Positions 31,931 through 40,196 of a stretch of 64,000 nt of DNA are shown piece by piece. The position numbers and the translations under genes are program-made. A model generated the notes under the pieces. It made no database searches, was not told the origin of the DNA, and was given only the letters and a program-made list of their open reading frames with translations. The DNA lies in the NCBI GenBank assembly GCA_036269895.1, contig DATBDN010000113.1:1-64000 (forward strand), written 5' to 3'. The first letter of the stretch is position 1. The number at the start of each line of letters is the position of its first letter. Source of the stretch: DATBDN01 sp036269895. Its GTDB lineage: Bacteria; Actinomycetota; Thermoleophilia; Solirubrobacterales; Thermoleophilaceae.

Positions 31931-33078
31931 GGCCCGGCAGCCGCGCGCTCGACCGCGGCGAGCAGTCGCTCGATGTCAGCCGGCTCGTTGTAGTGGGCCG
32001 CTCCGGCGCGGATCGCGCCGTCCTCGCCGAGCCCCAGGAAGCGATGGAGCTCCCACGCGTAATAGTCGCCGTGCCACACGGCTACCTGCGCCGCGGCCAG
32101 GTCGCGAGCCACGGCGTCCGCCGTGCGTCCATCAACCGAGAACATCACGGTTGGCGCCCGCTGCTGCGGCGCGCCATGCAGCTTCACGCCGTCGATCGTG
32201 GCCAGACCGGCGAGCATCACCCCGAGCATCGTCTTCTCGTGCGCCTCGACCGCCGGCCAGTCCAGATCGAGCATGTACTCGGCCGCGGCCCCGATGCCCG
32301 CGATCGCCTCGAAGCTCGGCGTCCCGGTCTCCCAGCGATAGGGGATCTGGTCGGTCGCCGGCCGCAGCTTGTCCGGCTGGAGCTCCTCGAGCAGCTCTGG
32401 GCGGGCACAGAGGACTCCGGCGTGCGGCCCGAACCACTTGTACGACGAGCACACGAGCACGTCCGTGTTGAGCGCGGCCACGTCGAGGCGCCGGTGCGGC
32501 GTCGAGTGGACGGCGTCAACGTAGGTCCGCGCGCCCGCGGCATGCGCTGCGGACACGATGCCCGCGACGTCGGGAATTGTGCCGACGGCGTTGCTGGCCG
32601 CGGTTACGGCGACCCAGCGCGTGCGCTCCGACAGCACCGCCTCGATCGCGCTCAACGGCAGTTCGAGCGTCTCCGGGTCCGGCTCGGCGAACCGCACCTC
32701 GGCGCCCGCCCGCTCGGCTGCGATCAGCCACGGCCGCACGTTGGCGTCGTGGTCCAGGCGGGTGCAGACGATCTCGTCGCCCGGCCCCAGCGCACGCGCG
32801 GCGGCTGCCGCGAACGCCAGCGTCAGCGAGGTCATGTTCGGCCCGAACACCACGCCGCGCGGGTCGGCGCCAAGCAGCACAGCCACGGTCGCGCGCGTGC
32901 GCGCCACGAGCTCGTCCGTCGCGTGGCCGGCGGCGAACAATCCGCCCTGGTTCGCCGAGCGCCCGGAGCGCATCCAGTCCGCCATGGCGTCGATCGCGCT
33001 GTCGACCATCTGCGTCCCGGCCGGCCCGTCGAGCCGGGCCCAGCCGTCCTGCAGCCCCGGAAACCGTTCGCGGTTCAC
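31927..33078 (-). CDS. Class V aminotransferase / cysteine desulfurase-like protein
   Basis: A 383-residue PLP enzyme of the class V aminotransferase group (SufS/NifS-like fold). It contains FPGLQDGWARLDGPAGTQM at the start, SANQGGLFAAGHATDELV, VFGPNMTSLTLAFAAA and VTAASNAVGTIPDVAGIV. It also has YVDAVHSTPHRRLDVAALNTDVLVCSSYKWFGPHAG, where the Lys in SSYKWFGPH is the expected PLP-binding lysine and Asp in YVDAVH contacts the pyridine. The cysteine-desulfurase Cys loop is not evident, so another carbon-sulfur or amino group reaction is possible. The GTG start at 33078 is chosen because upstream sequence is antisense to the nucleotide cyclase gene and not protein-like. Confidence 0.82.
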   Translation of the reverse strand: MNRERFPGLQDGWARLDGPAGTQMVDSAIDAMADWMRSGRSANQGGLFAAGHATDELVARTRATVAVLLGADPRGVVFGPNMTSLTLAFAAAAARALGPGDEIVCTRLDHDANVRPWLIAAERAGAEVRFAEPDPETLELPLSAIEAVLSERTRWVAVTAASNAVGTIPDVAGIVSAAHAAGARTYVDAVHSTPHRRLDVAALNTDVLVCSSYKWFGPHAGVLCARPELLEELQPDKLRPATDQIPYRWETGTPSFEAIAGIGAAAEYMLDLDWPAVEAHEKTMLGVMLAGLATIDGVKLHGAPQQRAPTVMFSVDGRTADAVARDLAAAQVAVWHGDYYAWELHRFLGLGEDGAIRAGAAHYNEPADIERLLAAVERAAAGP

Positions 33079-33103
33079 GGGGCGTGAGACTATTCCGGAC
33101 TCG

Positions 33104-33907
33104 ATGGCGGAGGAGCGGCGGGGACCGGAAAAGGCCAGGGCAGCGCTTGCGCGGTTCGCGCGCACCGACATGAACCCGCAGGTGCTGAGGATCGCCAGGT
33201 GGATGCGCGAGCGCCTGCCCGGCGACAGCGAGCTCGGCGACGCCCTCTCGGTCGCCGGAGACGAGCCCTCGCTGGTGCTGGCGCGACGGCTGTCCGAGAT
33301 CGGAAACGAGCGGCCCAGCGCGACGCGCGAGCTGGGTCTGGGCGCGCTGCAGGTGTGGCAGGCGCTGTCGGAGGCGCAGGGCCGCGGCCGCGGCGAGCGC
33401 GATCTGGCGATCCTGTTCACGGACCTGGTCGAGTTTTCGGCGTGGGCGCTCGAGGCGGGTGACGACGTGGCGCTGGGGCTACTGCGGGGCGTGGGCGCGT
33501 GCGAGGACGCCGCCGTGACGGCGCACGACGGCCGCGTGGTGAAGCGCCTGGGCGACGGGATGATGGCGGTGTTCAGTGACGCCGAGAGCGCGGTGAAGGC
33601 GGCTTGTGAAGCCCGCGAGAAGGTGGCGTCGGTGGGTGCGGACGGCTACCGACCACAGCTGCGCGCCGGCATTCACCTCGGACGCCCCAGGAAGATAGGC
33701 GGCGACTACCTCGGCGTGGACGTGAACGTGGCGGCTCGCGTCGCAAGCGCAGCGAAACCAGGCGAGATCCTGGTCTCGAGCGCCGCCTGCGAAAACCTCG
33801 ACGAGAGCGAGTTCACACTGAAGAAAAAGCGTCGCTTCAAGGCAAAAGGAGCACCACGAGAACTAGACGTTTTCGCCGTAGAACCAGCCACAAACGCAAA
33901 GATCTAA
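33104..33907 (+). CDS. Class III adenylate/guanylate cyclase domain protein
   Basis: A 267-residue cytoplasmic protein. Residues about 95-260 form a class III nucleotidyl cyclase domain: DLAILFTDLVEFSAWALEAGD holds the first metal Asp, VVKRLGDGMMAVFSDAESAV the second region, and GIHLGRPRKIGGDYLGVDVNVAARVASAAKPGEILVSS the transition-state region. It should make cAMP (or cGMP) from ATP/GTP if the substrate residues are intact. The N-terminal 95 residues resemble a regulatory helical segment and lack membrane spans. It diverges from the aminotransferase gene with 25 bp between starts. Its stop lies inside the left arm of the hairpin 33902-33954. Confidence 0.85.
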   Translation: MAEERRGPEKARAALARFARTDMNPQVLRIARWMRERLPGDSELGDALSVAGDEPSLVLARRLSEIGNERPSATRELGLGALQVWQALSEAQGRGRGERDLAILFTDLVEFSAWALEAGDDVALGLLRGVGACEDAAVTAHDGRVVKRLGDGMMAVFSDAESAVKAACEAREKVASVGADGYRPQLRAGIHLGRPRKIGGDYLGVDVNVAARVASAAKPGEILVSSAACENLDESEFTLKKKRRFKAKGAPRELDVFAVEPATNAKI

Positions 33908-33954
33908 GTCACTTACTGATAGGGGTCAGACCCTTGAGCGTAAGTGGCTTAGAT
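33902..33954. repeat. REP-like nested inverted repeat between convergent genes
   Basis: Outer arms ATCTAAGTCACTTAC (33902-33916) and GTAAGTGGCTTAGAT (33940-33954) pair at 14 of 15 positions. The inner core GGGGTC-A-GACCC at 33922-33933 makes a second small hairpin. The core matches the one at 25454-25467 except for the A/T swap. The left arm includes the stop codon of the cyclase gene. It can serve as a bidirectional terminator, and its form resembles REP elements. Confidence 0.6.
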
Positions 33955-33968
33955 TTGGTGCCCGCGCG

Positions 33969-34550
33969 CTAGCCGGGCGGTACGCGTTCGGGCGACCAGT
34001 TCCACGTTCGGATCGCCCGCGTTTCGTGCTCCGCGCCGATGACCGAGATCGCGCCCGGATCGAGGATCAGCAGGCGGCCGTCGGCCGCGTCGAGTCCGAC
34101 CAGGCGCGCGCCCAGGATGCGGGAGAAATGGCCGTGCCCGAAGAGCAGGACGTCGCCTTCGACCGCTTCGATCCGGTCACGGACGCGGTCGGCTCGCTTG
34201 CCGGCTTCCTCGATCGATTCGCCGCCGGGCGTCCCGTCGCGCCACAGGATCCAGTCGGGACGCTCCTCGCGGATCGCCGCGCTCGTACGGCCCTCGTACT
34301 CGCCGTAGTCGATCTCGACGAGATCCTCGTCAAGCTGCGCGTCCGCGAACCCCGCAAGCTCGGCCGTCCTCCGCGCCCGCTCGCGCGGGCTTGCGAACAC
34401 CGCCGCGAACGAATGCTGGGCCAAGACGGGCGCCAGCGCGCGAGCGGCTTTCTCACCCTCCGGCGTCAGCGCGATATCGGTGCGGCTCGTGTGCTGCTTC
34501 GATTTCGTCCACTCGGTCTCGCCATGGCGGACGAGCCAGATCGGATTCAA
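33969..34550 (-). CDS. Histidine phosphatase family protein (phosphoglycerate mutase-like)
   Basis: A 193-residue phosphatase with the family signature LVRHGETEW at residues 6-14 (RHG nucleophile His). The middle part is SFAAVFASPRERARRTAELAG, with VEIDYGEYEGRTSAAI and the second catalytic His in LLFGHGHFSRILGARLVG near 138-155. It should remove phosphate from a small molecule. The TTG start at 34550 is fixed by the N-terminal strand NPIWLVRHGE and overlaps the acyltransferase stop as TTGA. It is third in a possible operon of acyl-CoA dehydrogenase, acyltransferase and phosphatase, so phosphatidate or another lipid phosphate is one idea for the substrate. Confidence 0.87.
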   Translation of the reverse strand: MNPIWLVRHGETEWTKSKQHTSRTDIALTPEGEKAARALAPVLAQHSFAAVFASPRERARRTAELAGFADAQLDEDLVEIDYGEYEGRTSAAIREERPDWILWRDGTPGGESIEEAGKRADRVRDRIEAVEGDVLLFGHGHFSRILGARLVGLDAADGRLLILDPGAISVIGAEHETRAIRTWNWSPERVPPG

Positions 34551-35455
34551 CCGACGACCGGGACCGTGCGCTCTTTGCCGAGACGCGTGAGAGTGCGCTG
34601 CATGTTGGTGGTCACGAGCTTGTATGCCTCGTCAGGACCTGCATTGCGGCCAAGCTTCTCACGTAGGTTGATCGGCTGCCCTACCGAGACCGTGATCTTC
34701 GCGGGCAGCGGGAACCGAATCGGCATGTCGAGGATCGTGGTCCCGACCGGAGGACCGAGCACCGCGGGGAACACCTTGATCCTGAAGGCACGATCGACGC
34801 GCAATGTCTGCGCCAAGCGCCGCCCCTGTCCCAGGAACAGCGCAGTCTCCTGGCCCCCGATGGCGACGATGGGGACGATCGGCACGTCGTACTCGAGCGC
34901 CAGCCGCGCGAAGCCCCGGCGCCCGGCGAAGTCGATCTTCGCCGACTCCCACGACGGTCGATAGGTCTCGTGATCGCCGCCGGGGTAGACGAGCAACGCC
35001 GCGCCGCGGTCGAGCGCGCGCTCCATGTTCTCGGGCGAGGCGGGGACTGTGCCCCAGCGCGCAAGCATTTCGCGCACGCCCGGCACGCGGAACACCATGT
35101 CGTGTGCAAGCTGGTGGAAGTCGCGTGCCGGCCCGAAGTGCTCGTAGAACGCGGCCGAGAACACAAACGTGTCCGCGATCATCGTGCCGCCCGAGTGGTT
35201 GCCCACCAGCAGCACCGGCCCCTCCGAGGGGATGTTCTCGATCCCGCGGACCGCGCCGCGGTGGTAGATCTCCGCGTACGCCTTCATCCCCGACAGCGTG
35301 TGCCGGATGTGCTCTGGATCCCGGTGGTCGAGCCAGTCGAGGTGGTCCTCGCGCTCGACGACCGACTTCCAGTCGGAGGCGATCGCCCCCGCGGTATGGG
35401 CGAGCGCATCGGCCTGCCGCAGCAGGCCGAGCAACGCTTCGCCGGGGCTAGGCAT
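34547..35455 (-). CDS. Lysophospholipid acyltransferase family protein
   Basis: A 302-residue PlsC-like acyltransferase. The acceptor motif is GNHSGGTMIADTFVF at about 82-96, the variant of HxxxxD seen in the DAGAT-like branch. It is followed by MLARWGTVPASPENMERALDRGAALLVYPGGDHETYRP, with the second conserved block YPGGDHE near 158-164. A later block VPIVPIVAIGGQETALFLGQG completes the family. It should acylate a glycerolipid or similar acceptor at the inner membrane face. The ATG overlaps the acyl-CoA dehydrogenase stop (TAATG type), so lipid degradation and remodelling genes are coupled. Confidence 0.85.
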   Translation of the reverse strand: MPSPGEALLGLLRQADALAHTAGAIASDWKSVVEREDHLDWLDHRDPEHIRHTLSGMKAYAEIYHRGAVRGIENIPSEGPVLLVGNHSGGTMIADTFVFSAAFYEHFGPARDFHQLAHDMVFRVPGVREMLARWGTVPASPENMERALDRGAALLVYPGGDHETYRPSWESAKIDFAGRRGFARLALEYDVPIVPIVAIGGQETALFLGQGRRLAQTLRVDRAFRIKVFPAVLGPPVGTTILDMPIRFPLPAKITVSVGQPINLREKLGRNAGPDEAYKLVTTNMQRTLTRLGKERTVPVVG

Positions 35456-37446
35456 TACGCCGTAGCCCGAATGTCCGTGTCCGCATCCCCCTGCGGATTG
35501 GCCGGGCGCTCTCCATTGCCATTGGCATTCCCGGTTCCGGCAGATGCAACCTCGTCGTTACGCTCGGTCTGGATGCCGTCGGGCTGCGGCTGGATCATCG
35601 GCCCTTCGCCAGACGGGTCGACGATGCCCTCCTCGACCCACGCGTAGCGACCGTCGAGGATCGCGTATGCGCGCTTCGTGTTCAGGTCGTCGTCGTTCGA
35701 CCACAGCGCCGTGAAGAGCTGGTCCGCACGACGGCGCGCCTGGCGACAGAACAGGTCCGCCAGCTCGCGCGCCTGCTTGGCGCGCTCACGGTGCTCCTGC
35801 TCGATCGTCTTCGCGTACACGCACGCCGCGGCGATCGCGTACAGCTCCGCGCCGATGTCGACGATGCGGCCGAGGAACGCCTGCTTGCGCTCCATCTTCG
35901 CCTGGTAGCGGGTCATCGCGTAGAACGTCGCGCGCGCCTGCTTGCGCGACGCGCGCTCCACGAAGCGCAGGTGCTCGGCGAGCGGCCCGAACTCGGAGTA
36001 CGAGCCCGGTCGCTGACCCTCACCGGTCACGAGCTTCGGCAGCCAGCCGGCGTAGAACCTGCCCGCGCCGACAGCCGCCCTCGCCTTGTCCTTCAGCTCC
36101 GTGTCGGCCTCGAGGATGTCGCCTGCCACCTGCAGGTGCTGGTCGACGGCCTCGCGCGCGATCAGCAGGTGCATGACCTCGGTCGAGCCCTCGAAGATCC
36201 GGTTGATCCTCATGTCGCGGAAGGCCTGCTCCGCCGGCACCGGCTTCTCGCCGCGTGCCTGGAGCGACTCGGCCGTCTCGTAGCCGCGGCCGCCGCGGAT
36301 CTGCACCAGCTCGTCGACCACCTTCCAGCCCATCTCCGAGCCGAGCAGCTTCGCGATCGCGGCCTCGATGCGGATGTCATTGCGCTTGTCATCCGCCAGG
36401 CGGCTCGTCACATCCAGCATCGCCTCGAGGCCGAAGGCTGTCGCGGCGATGAAGCTGATCTTGTGCGCGACCGCCTCGTGCTTGCCGACGGGCTGGCCCC
36501 ACTGCACGCGCTCGACGCCCCACTCGCGGGCGACCTTCGCGGCCCACTTCGACGCGCCCACGCAGATCGCCGGCAGCGCGATGCGGCCGGTGTTCAGGGT
36601 CGTGAGGGCGATCTTCAGCCCCTGGCCTTCCTTGCCGATCAGGTTCGCCTTCGGGATGCGCACGTTCTCGAACCGCGTGACCGAGTTCTCGATGCCGCGC
36701 AGGCCCATGAACTTGTTGCGGTGCTCGACGGTGATGCCGGGCAGGTCGGTCGGCACGATGAACGCGCTGATCTTCCTGCCGGCGCGCGCCATCACCACGA
36801 CCACGTCGGCGATCACGCCGTTGGTGGCCCACAGCTTGCGGCCGTTCAATACGTACTCGCCTGCCCCCTCGAGGGGGTCGCCGTCGAGCTCGGCCGTCGC
36901 ACCCAGGCGCGCGGGGTCGGAGCCGACGTCGGGCTCGGTCAGCATGAACGCGGAGATGTGGGTCTTGGCGACCTTCGGCAGCCACTCGCGCTTCTGCGCC
37001 TCGGAGCCGAACATGCGCAGCGGCTCAGCCAGGCCGATCGACTGATGCGCGGACAGCAGCGTGGCGAGCGACGAGTGGTAGGTCCCCGCCATGATCAGCG
37101 CCTTGTTGTAGTAGACCTGGCTCAGCCCGAGGCCGCCGTACTCCGCAGAGACCTTGATGCCGAGCGCGCCAATCTCCTTCAGGCCCTCGATGACGCGGTC
37201 GGGGATCTTCGCCTCGCGCTCGATCTCAAGCGGGTCCACCCGCTCCTCGAGGAAGGTCTTCAGGCGGCCGATGAACGCTTCGCTCTTCTCGACCGCGGTC
37301 GGGTCCAGCTTGGGCTGGGGGTGGATCAGATCAAGCCGGAAGTTGCCGAGGAAAAGCTCCTTGCCAAAGCTCGGGAGCGTCCATTCAGTCTCACGCGCGG
37401 CCTCGGCAACCTCGCGTGCTTCCTTCTCGGACACCTGGATCGACAT
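35455..37446 (-). CDS. Acyl-CoA dehydrogenase family protein (long form with C-terminal extension)
   Basis: A 663-residue FAD enzyme that introduces the alpha-beta double bond in acyl-CoA. The first 400 residues are the standard dehydrogenase: EIGALGIKVSAEYGGLGLSQVYYNKALIMAG, FMLTEPDVGSDPARLGATAE (flavin loop, about 163-182), KLWATNGVIADVVVVMARAG and RINRIFEGSTEVMHLLIAREAV near 405-425. A helical extension of about 200 residues follows, as in long-chain VLCAD-like bacterial forms, and ends in a low-complexity tail. The 663-residue length is normal for that class. It is followed directly by the acyltransferase gene. Confidence 0.9.
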   Translation of the reverse strand: MSIQVSEKEAREVAEAARETEWTLPSFGKELFLGNFRLDLIHPQPKLDPTAVEKSEAFIGRLKTFLEERVDPLEIEREAKIPDRVIEGLKEIGALGIKVSAEYGGLGLSQVYYNKALIMAGTYHSSLATLLSAHQSIGLAEPLRMFGSEAQKREWLPKVAKTHISAFMLTEPDVGSDPARLGATAELDGDPLEGAGEYVLNGRKLWATNGVIADVVVVMARAGRKISAFIVPTDLPGITVEHRNKFMGLRGIENSVTRFENVRIPKANLIGKEGQGLKIALTTLNTGRIALPAICVGASKWAAKVAREWGVERVQWGQPVGKHEAVAHKISFIAATAFGLEAMLDVTSRLADDKRNDIRIEAAIAKLLGSEMGWKVVDELVQIRGGRGYETAESLQARGEKPVPAEQAFRDMRINRIFEGSTEVMHLLIAREAVDQHLQVAGDILEADTELKDKARAAVGAGRFYAGWLPKLVTGEGQRPGSYSEFGPLAEHLRFVERASRKQARATFYAMTRYQAKMERKQAFLGRIVDIGAELYAIAAACVYAKTIEQEHRERAKQARELADLFCRQARRRADQLFTALWSNDDDLNTKRAYAILDGRYAWVEEGIVDPSGEGPMIQPQPDGIQTERNDEVASAGTGNANGNGERPANPQGDADTDIRATA

Positions 37447-37455
37447 GGGGTCAAA

Positions 37456-38508
37456 TTACCCACGGACTACGCGCGTCCAACTCGCCGGGTCGGTCATACC
37501 TTCGGTCAACAGCAAGAAGACCGTGGTGCTGCCGTCGATCCGGAGCGCTTCGCGCGCGCTTTCGTCGCCGCAGAGCGCGGCTGCCGCCCCCAGCGTGCCG
37601 CCGCTCACTTCGCCTGCCTGCACCGCGATGGCCGCCAGCTCGCGCATGCCCTGCTCGGCCCGCGTGTCGTCGATCGCGCAAAACCCGTCGAAGCGATCAC
37701 GCAGCACCGGCCACGCGAGCTTCGAGAGGGTGCCGGCATTCAGTCCCGCCATGATCGACGTGTGAGGTCCGGGGACGGTCACCGGCTCGCCGGCGCGAAT
37801 CGATGCGAGCGCACAGGCGGCCGTCTCCGGCTCGAGCCCGACCAGCCGCGGCGGGGTATCCGGCCAGTGGCGCGCTGCGGCCATGGCGAGTGAGCCCACG
37901 CCGATCGGGATGAACGCCACGTCCGGGACCTCGCCGCCCAGTTGCTCGTCCGCCTCGCTGAAGATCGTCTCGTACCCCTCGACCACCCAGCGCGGGACGT
38001 CCTCGTAGCCGGGCCAGGACGTGTCGGAGAGGACCACGTGCGTCGTGTCCGCCATTCCCGCAGCCTTCTCGACGGCTTCGTCGTAACTGGCGTCGACCAC
38101 TTCGACGTGGGCACCCTCGCCGGCGATCGCGTCGATGCGCGCCTGCGCGGTGCCGGCGGGGACGAGGATGTGGGCCGCAAGGCCGCGCATACGTGCGACC
38201 CGCGCGACGGCGCGGCCGTGGTTGCCGTCGGTCGCGGTGACGAGCGTGACGCCGGCGGCGCGGCGTTCGGAGAGCAGGCGCTCAGCAGCCCAGGACGCGC
38301 CGAGGATCTTGAACGCCGGCAGCCCGAATCGCTCGGTCTCCACCTTCAGGAGCACGCGGCCGACGCGCATTGCTTCAGCTAGCTCGGGCGAGGCGCGGAG
38401 CTCGCTCGGCGCGTAACCGGCCATGCCCTGATGAAAAGAGGGGGCAGGCGACACCGCCGGTCCGGGCGCGGCCGCGCGATGCGCATTCAGCTTGAACTCG
38501 AACCCCAT
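37456..38508 (-). CDS. Diaminopropionate ammonia-lyase-like PLP enzyme
   Basis: A 350-residue fold-type II PLP enzyme. The N-terminus FKLNAHR (about 5-11), ERFGLPAFKILGASWAAERLL (about 59-79, with the PLP-binding Lys in PAFKILG) and ATDGNHGRAVARVARMRGL (about 92-110) are closest to diaminopropionate ammonia-lyases (DpaL/YgeX). Those enzymes split 2,3-diaminopropionate to pyruvate and ammonia. Threonine/serine dehydratase is a second option. It is shorter than YgeX (about 400), so the substrate may differ. It lies 10 bp upstream of the acyl-CoA dehydrogenase gene and diverges from the receiver fusion gene, 23 bp apart. Confidence 0.78.
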   Translation of the reverse strand: MGFEFKLNAHRAAAPGPAVSPAPSFHQGMAGYAPSELRASPELAEAMRVGRVLLKVETERFGLPAFKILGASWAAERLLSERRAAGVTLVTATDGNHGRAVARVARMRGLAAHILVPAGTAQARIDAIAGEGAHVEVVDASYDEAVEKAAGMADTTHVVLSDTSWPGYEDVPRWVVEGYETIFSEADEQLGGEVPDVAFIPIGVGSLAMAAARHWPDTPPRLVGLEPETAACALASIRAGEPVTVPGPHTSIMAGLNAGTLSKLAWPVLRDRFDGFCAIDDTRAEQGMRELAAIAVQAGEVSGGTLGAAAALCGDESAREALRIDGSTTVFLLLTEGMTDPASWTRVVRG

Positions 38509-38531
38509 CTGCGGGAGTAGGGTCGCATGAG

Positions 38532-40196
38532 ATGCCAGGCAAGCCGGTCATCCTTGCCGTCGACGACGATCCGCTCGCGCTCGATCGCGTCATGGACGAG
38601 CTAGGCCGCCGCTACAGCCGCGACTACGACGTTGTTGGCGAGACGTCCGCCGACACCGCCCTCACGCGCCTCGACGCGCTCAGCCAGACCCGCCAACCGC
38701 TCGCGCTCGTCTTGGCCGACCAATGGCTGCGCGAACCGCACCTCACAGGCGAGAGCCTTCTCGGCCGCACGCGTGACCTGCATCCAGGCACCAAGCGCGC
38801 CCTGTTGGTCGACTGGGGCGCGTGGGGCGACGACGCCACCGAGCAGGCGATCCTGCGCGCGATGGCCACCGGGCTCATCGACTACTACGTGGTCAAGCCG
38901 TGGCGCTCACCCGACGAGTCGTTCCATCGCGCGATAACCGACTTCCTCCAGGAGTGGATGATCGGCGTCGGCCCGCAGGAGATCGCGATCGTCGGCGAGC
39001 CGTGGGCGCCGCGCTCCCACGAGATTCGCCGACTACTCGAACGCAACAGCCTCGCCCACGTCTTCCACCCGGTCGACAGCGAGCAGGGCAAGGCGCTGCT
39101 GGCCGACTGCGGCCTCGACGAGACCTGCCTGCCGGCGGTGCAGATGTTCGACGGCCGGGTGCTCGTCGACCCGAGCCCGACGGAGCTGATGCGCGCGTGC
39201 GGCATCGACACGAGCGTCAACGACGGTGCGGAGTTCGACGTCGTCGTGGTCGGCGCAGGGCCCGGCGGCCTGGCGGCCGCGGTTTACGCGACCTCGGAGG
39301 GCCTGTCCACGCTAGTGATCGAGCGTGAGTCGGTCGGAGGCCAGGCCGGCTCCAGCTCGCTGATCCGCAACTACCTCGGATTCGCCCGTGGCATCGGCGG
39401 CGCCGATCTCGCGATGCGCGCGTACCAACAGGCGTGGGCGTTCGGGGCGCGCTTCCTGAGGATGCGCGAGGCGGTTGATCTGCGGCCGCGCGACGACATG
39501 CACACGGTCGCCATCAGCGACGGCACCGAGGTGTCCGCCCCCGCCATCGTGCTGGCGACTGGCGTCACGTACCGCACCCTGCCGCTGCCGCAGCTAGCCG
39601 ACCTGGCCGGAGCCGGCGTCTTCTACGGAGCCTCGCGCTGGGAGGCGGCCGCGCTCGCCGGCGACGACGTCTACATCGTTGGCGCCGGCAACTCGGCAGG
39701 GCAGGCGGCAATCCACCTTGCCAAGCACGCTCGGCTCGTGACGATGCTCTGCCGTGGGCGCGATCTCGCCGCGACGATGTCGCAGTACCTGCGCGCGCAG
39801 ATCCTCGGCACCCCCAACATCGACGTGCGCCTGCGCCACGAGGTCGTCGGCGGCGGAGGCGGCGTGCGCCTCGAGCGGCTCGAGATCCGCAACAACGAGA
39901 CGGACGAGGTCGAGACCGTTCCCGCCGCCGCTCTGTTCATCCTCGCCGGCGCCGAACCACGGACATCATGGCTACCGGACGCCGTGGAGCGTGACGAATC
40001 TGGGTACCTCATCACTGGAAGGCCTGGCGCACGGAGTCTCGAGACCACGGTGCCGGGCGTGTTTGCCGTCGGCGATGTGCGCTCCGGAGCACCAAAGCGC
40101 GTGGCGGCTGCAGTGGGGGAGGGATCCGTGGTGGTTGGGCAGATACACGAGTGGTTCGCAGCAAGGGTGGACGCCGGGGAACGTTTGTCCCAGTAG
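38532..40196 (+). CDS. Fused response regulator / thioredoxin reductase-like protein
   Basis: A 554-residue three-part protein. Residues 5-130 are receiver-like (VILAVDDDPLALDRVMDELG, then LVLADQWL and VVKPWRSP with the conserved Lys). Residues about 148-228 are a thioredoxin/glutaredoxin-like insert with EPWAPRSHE where a CxxC would be. Residues about 235-550 are a thioredoxin-reductase flavoprotein (VVVVGAGPGGLAAAVYATSEGL; VGGQAGSSSLIRNYLGF; YIVGAGNSAGQAAIHLAKHA). The CATC disulfide of true thioredoxin reductase is absent here as well. It should therefore be a signalling flavoprotein without disulfide chemistry. TAGGGT 8 bases upstream may be a -10 box for a leaderless mRNA. DUF445 and Abi-alpha genes follow in the same operon. 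Confidence 0.85.
   Translation: MPGKPVILAVDDDPLALDRVMDELGRRYSRDYDVVGETSADTALTRLDALSQTRQPLALVLADQWLREPHLTGESLLGRTRDLHPGTKRALLVDWGAWGDDATEQAILRAMATGLIDYYVVKPWRSPDESFHRAITDFLQEWMIGVGPQEIAIVGEPWAPRSHEIRRLLERNSLAHVFHPVDSEQGKALLADCGLDETCLPAVQMFDGRVLVDPSPTELMRACGIDTSVNDGAEFDVVVVGAGPGGLAAAVYATSEGLSTLVIERESVGGQAGSSSLIRNYLGFARGIGGADLAMRAYQQAWAFGARFLRMREAVDLRPRDDMHTVAISDGTEVSAPAIVLATGVTYRTLPLPQLADLAGAGVFYGASRWEAAALAGDDVYIVGAGNSAGQAAIHLAKHARLVTMLCRGRDLAATMSQYLRAQILGTPNIDVRLRHEVVGGGGGVRLERLEIRNNETDEVETVPAAALFILAGAEPRTSWLPDAVERDESGYLITGRPGARSLETTVPGVFAVGDVRSGAPKRVAAAVGEGSVVVGQIHEWFAARVDAGERLSQ

Noticed and set aside
35791..37893. Open frame of 700 codons on the plus strand opposite the acyl-CoA dehydrogenase
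   Set aside because: It is a mirror of a well-supported gene; the product has no recognisable motif.
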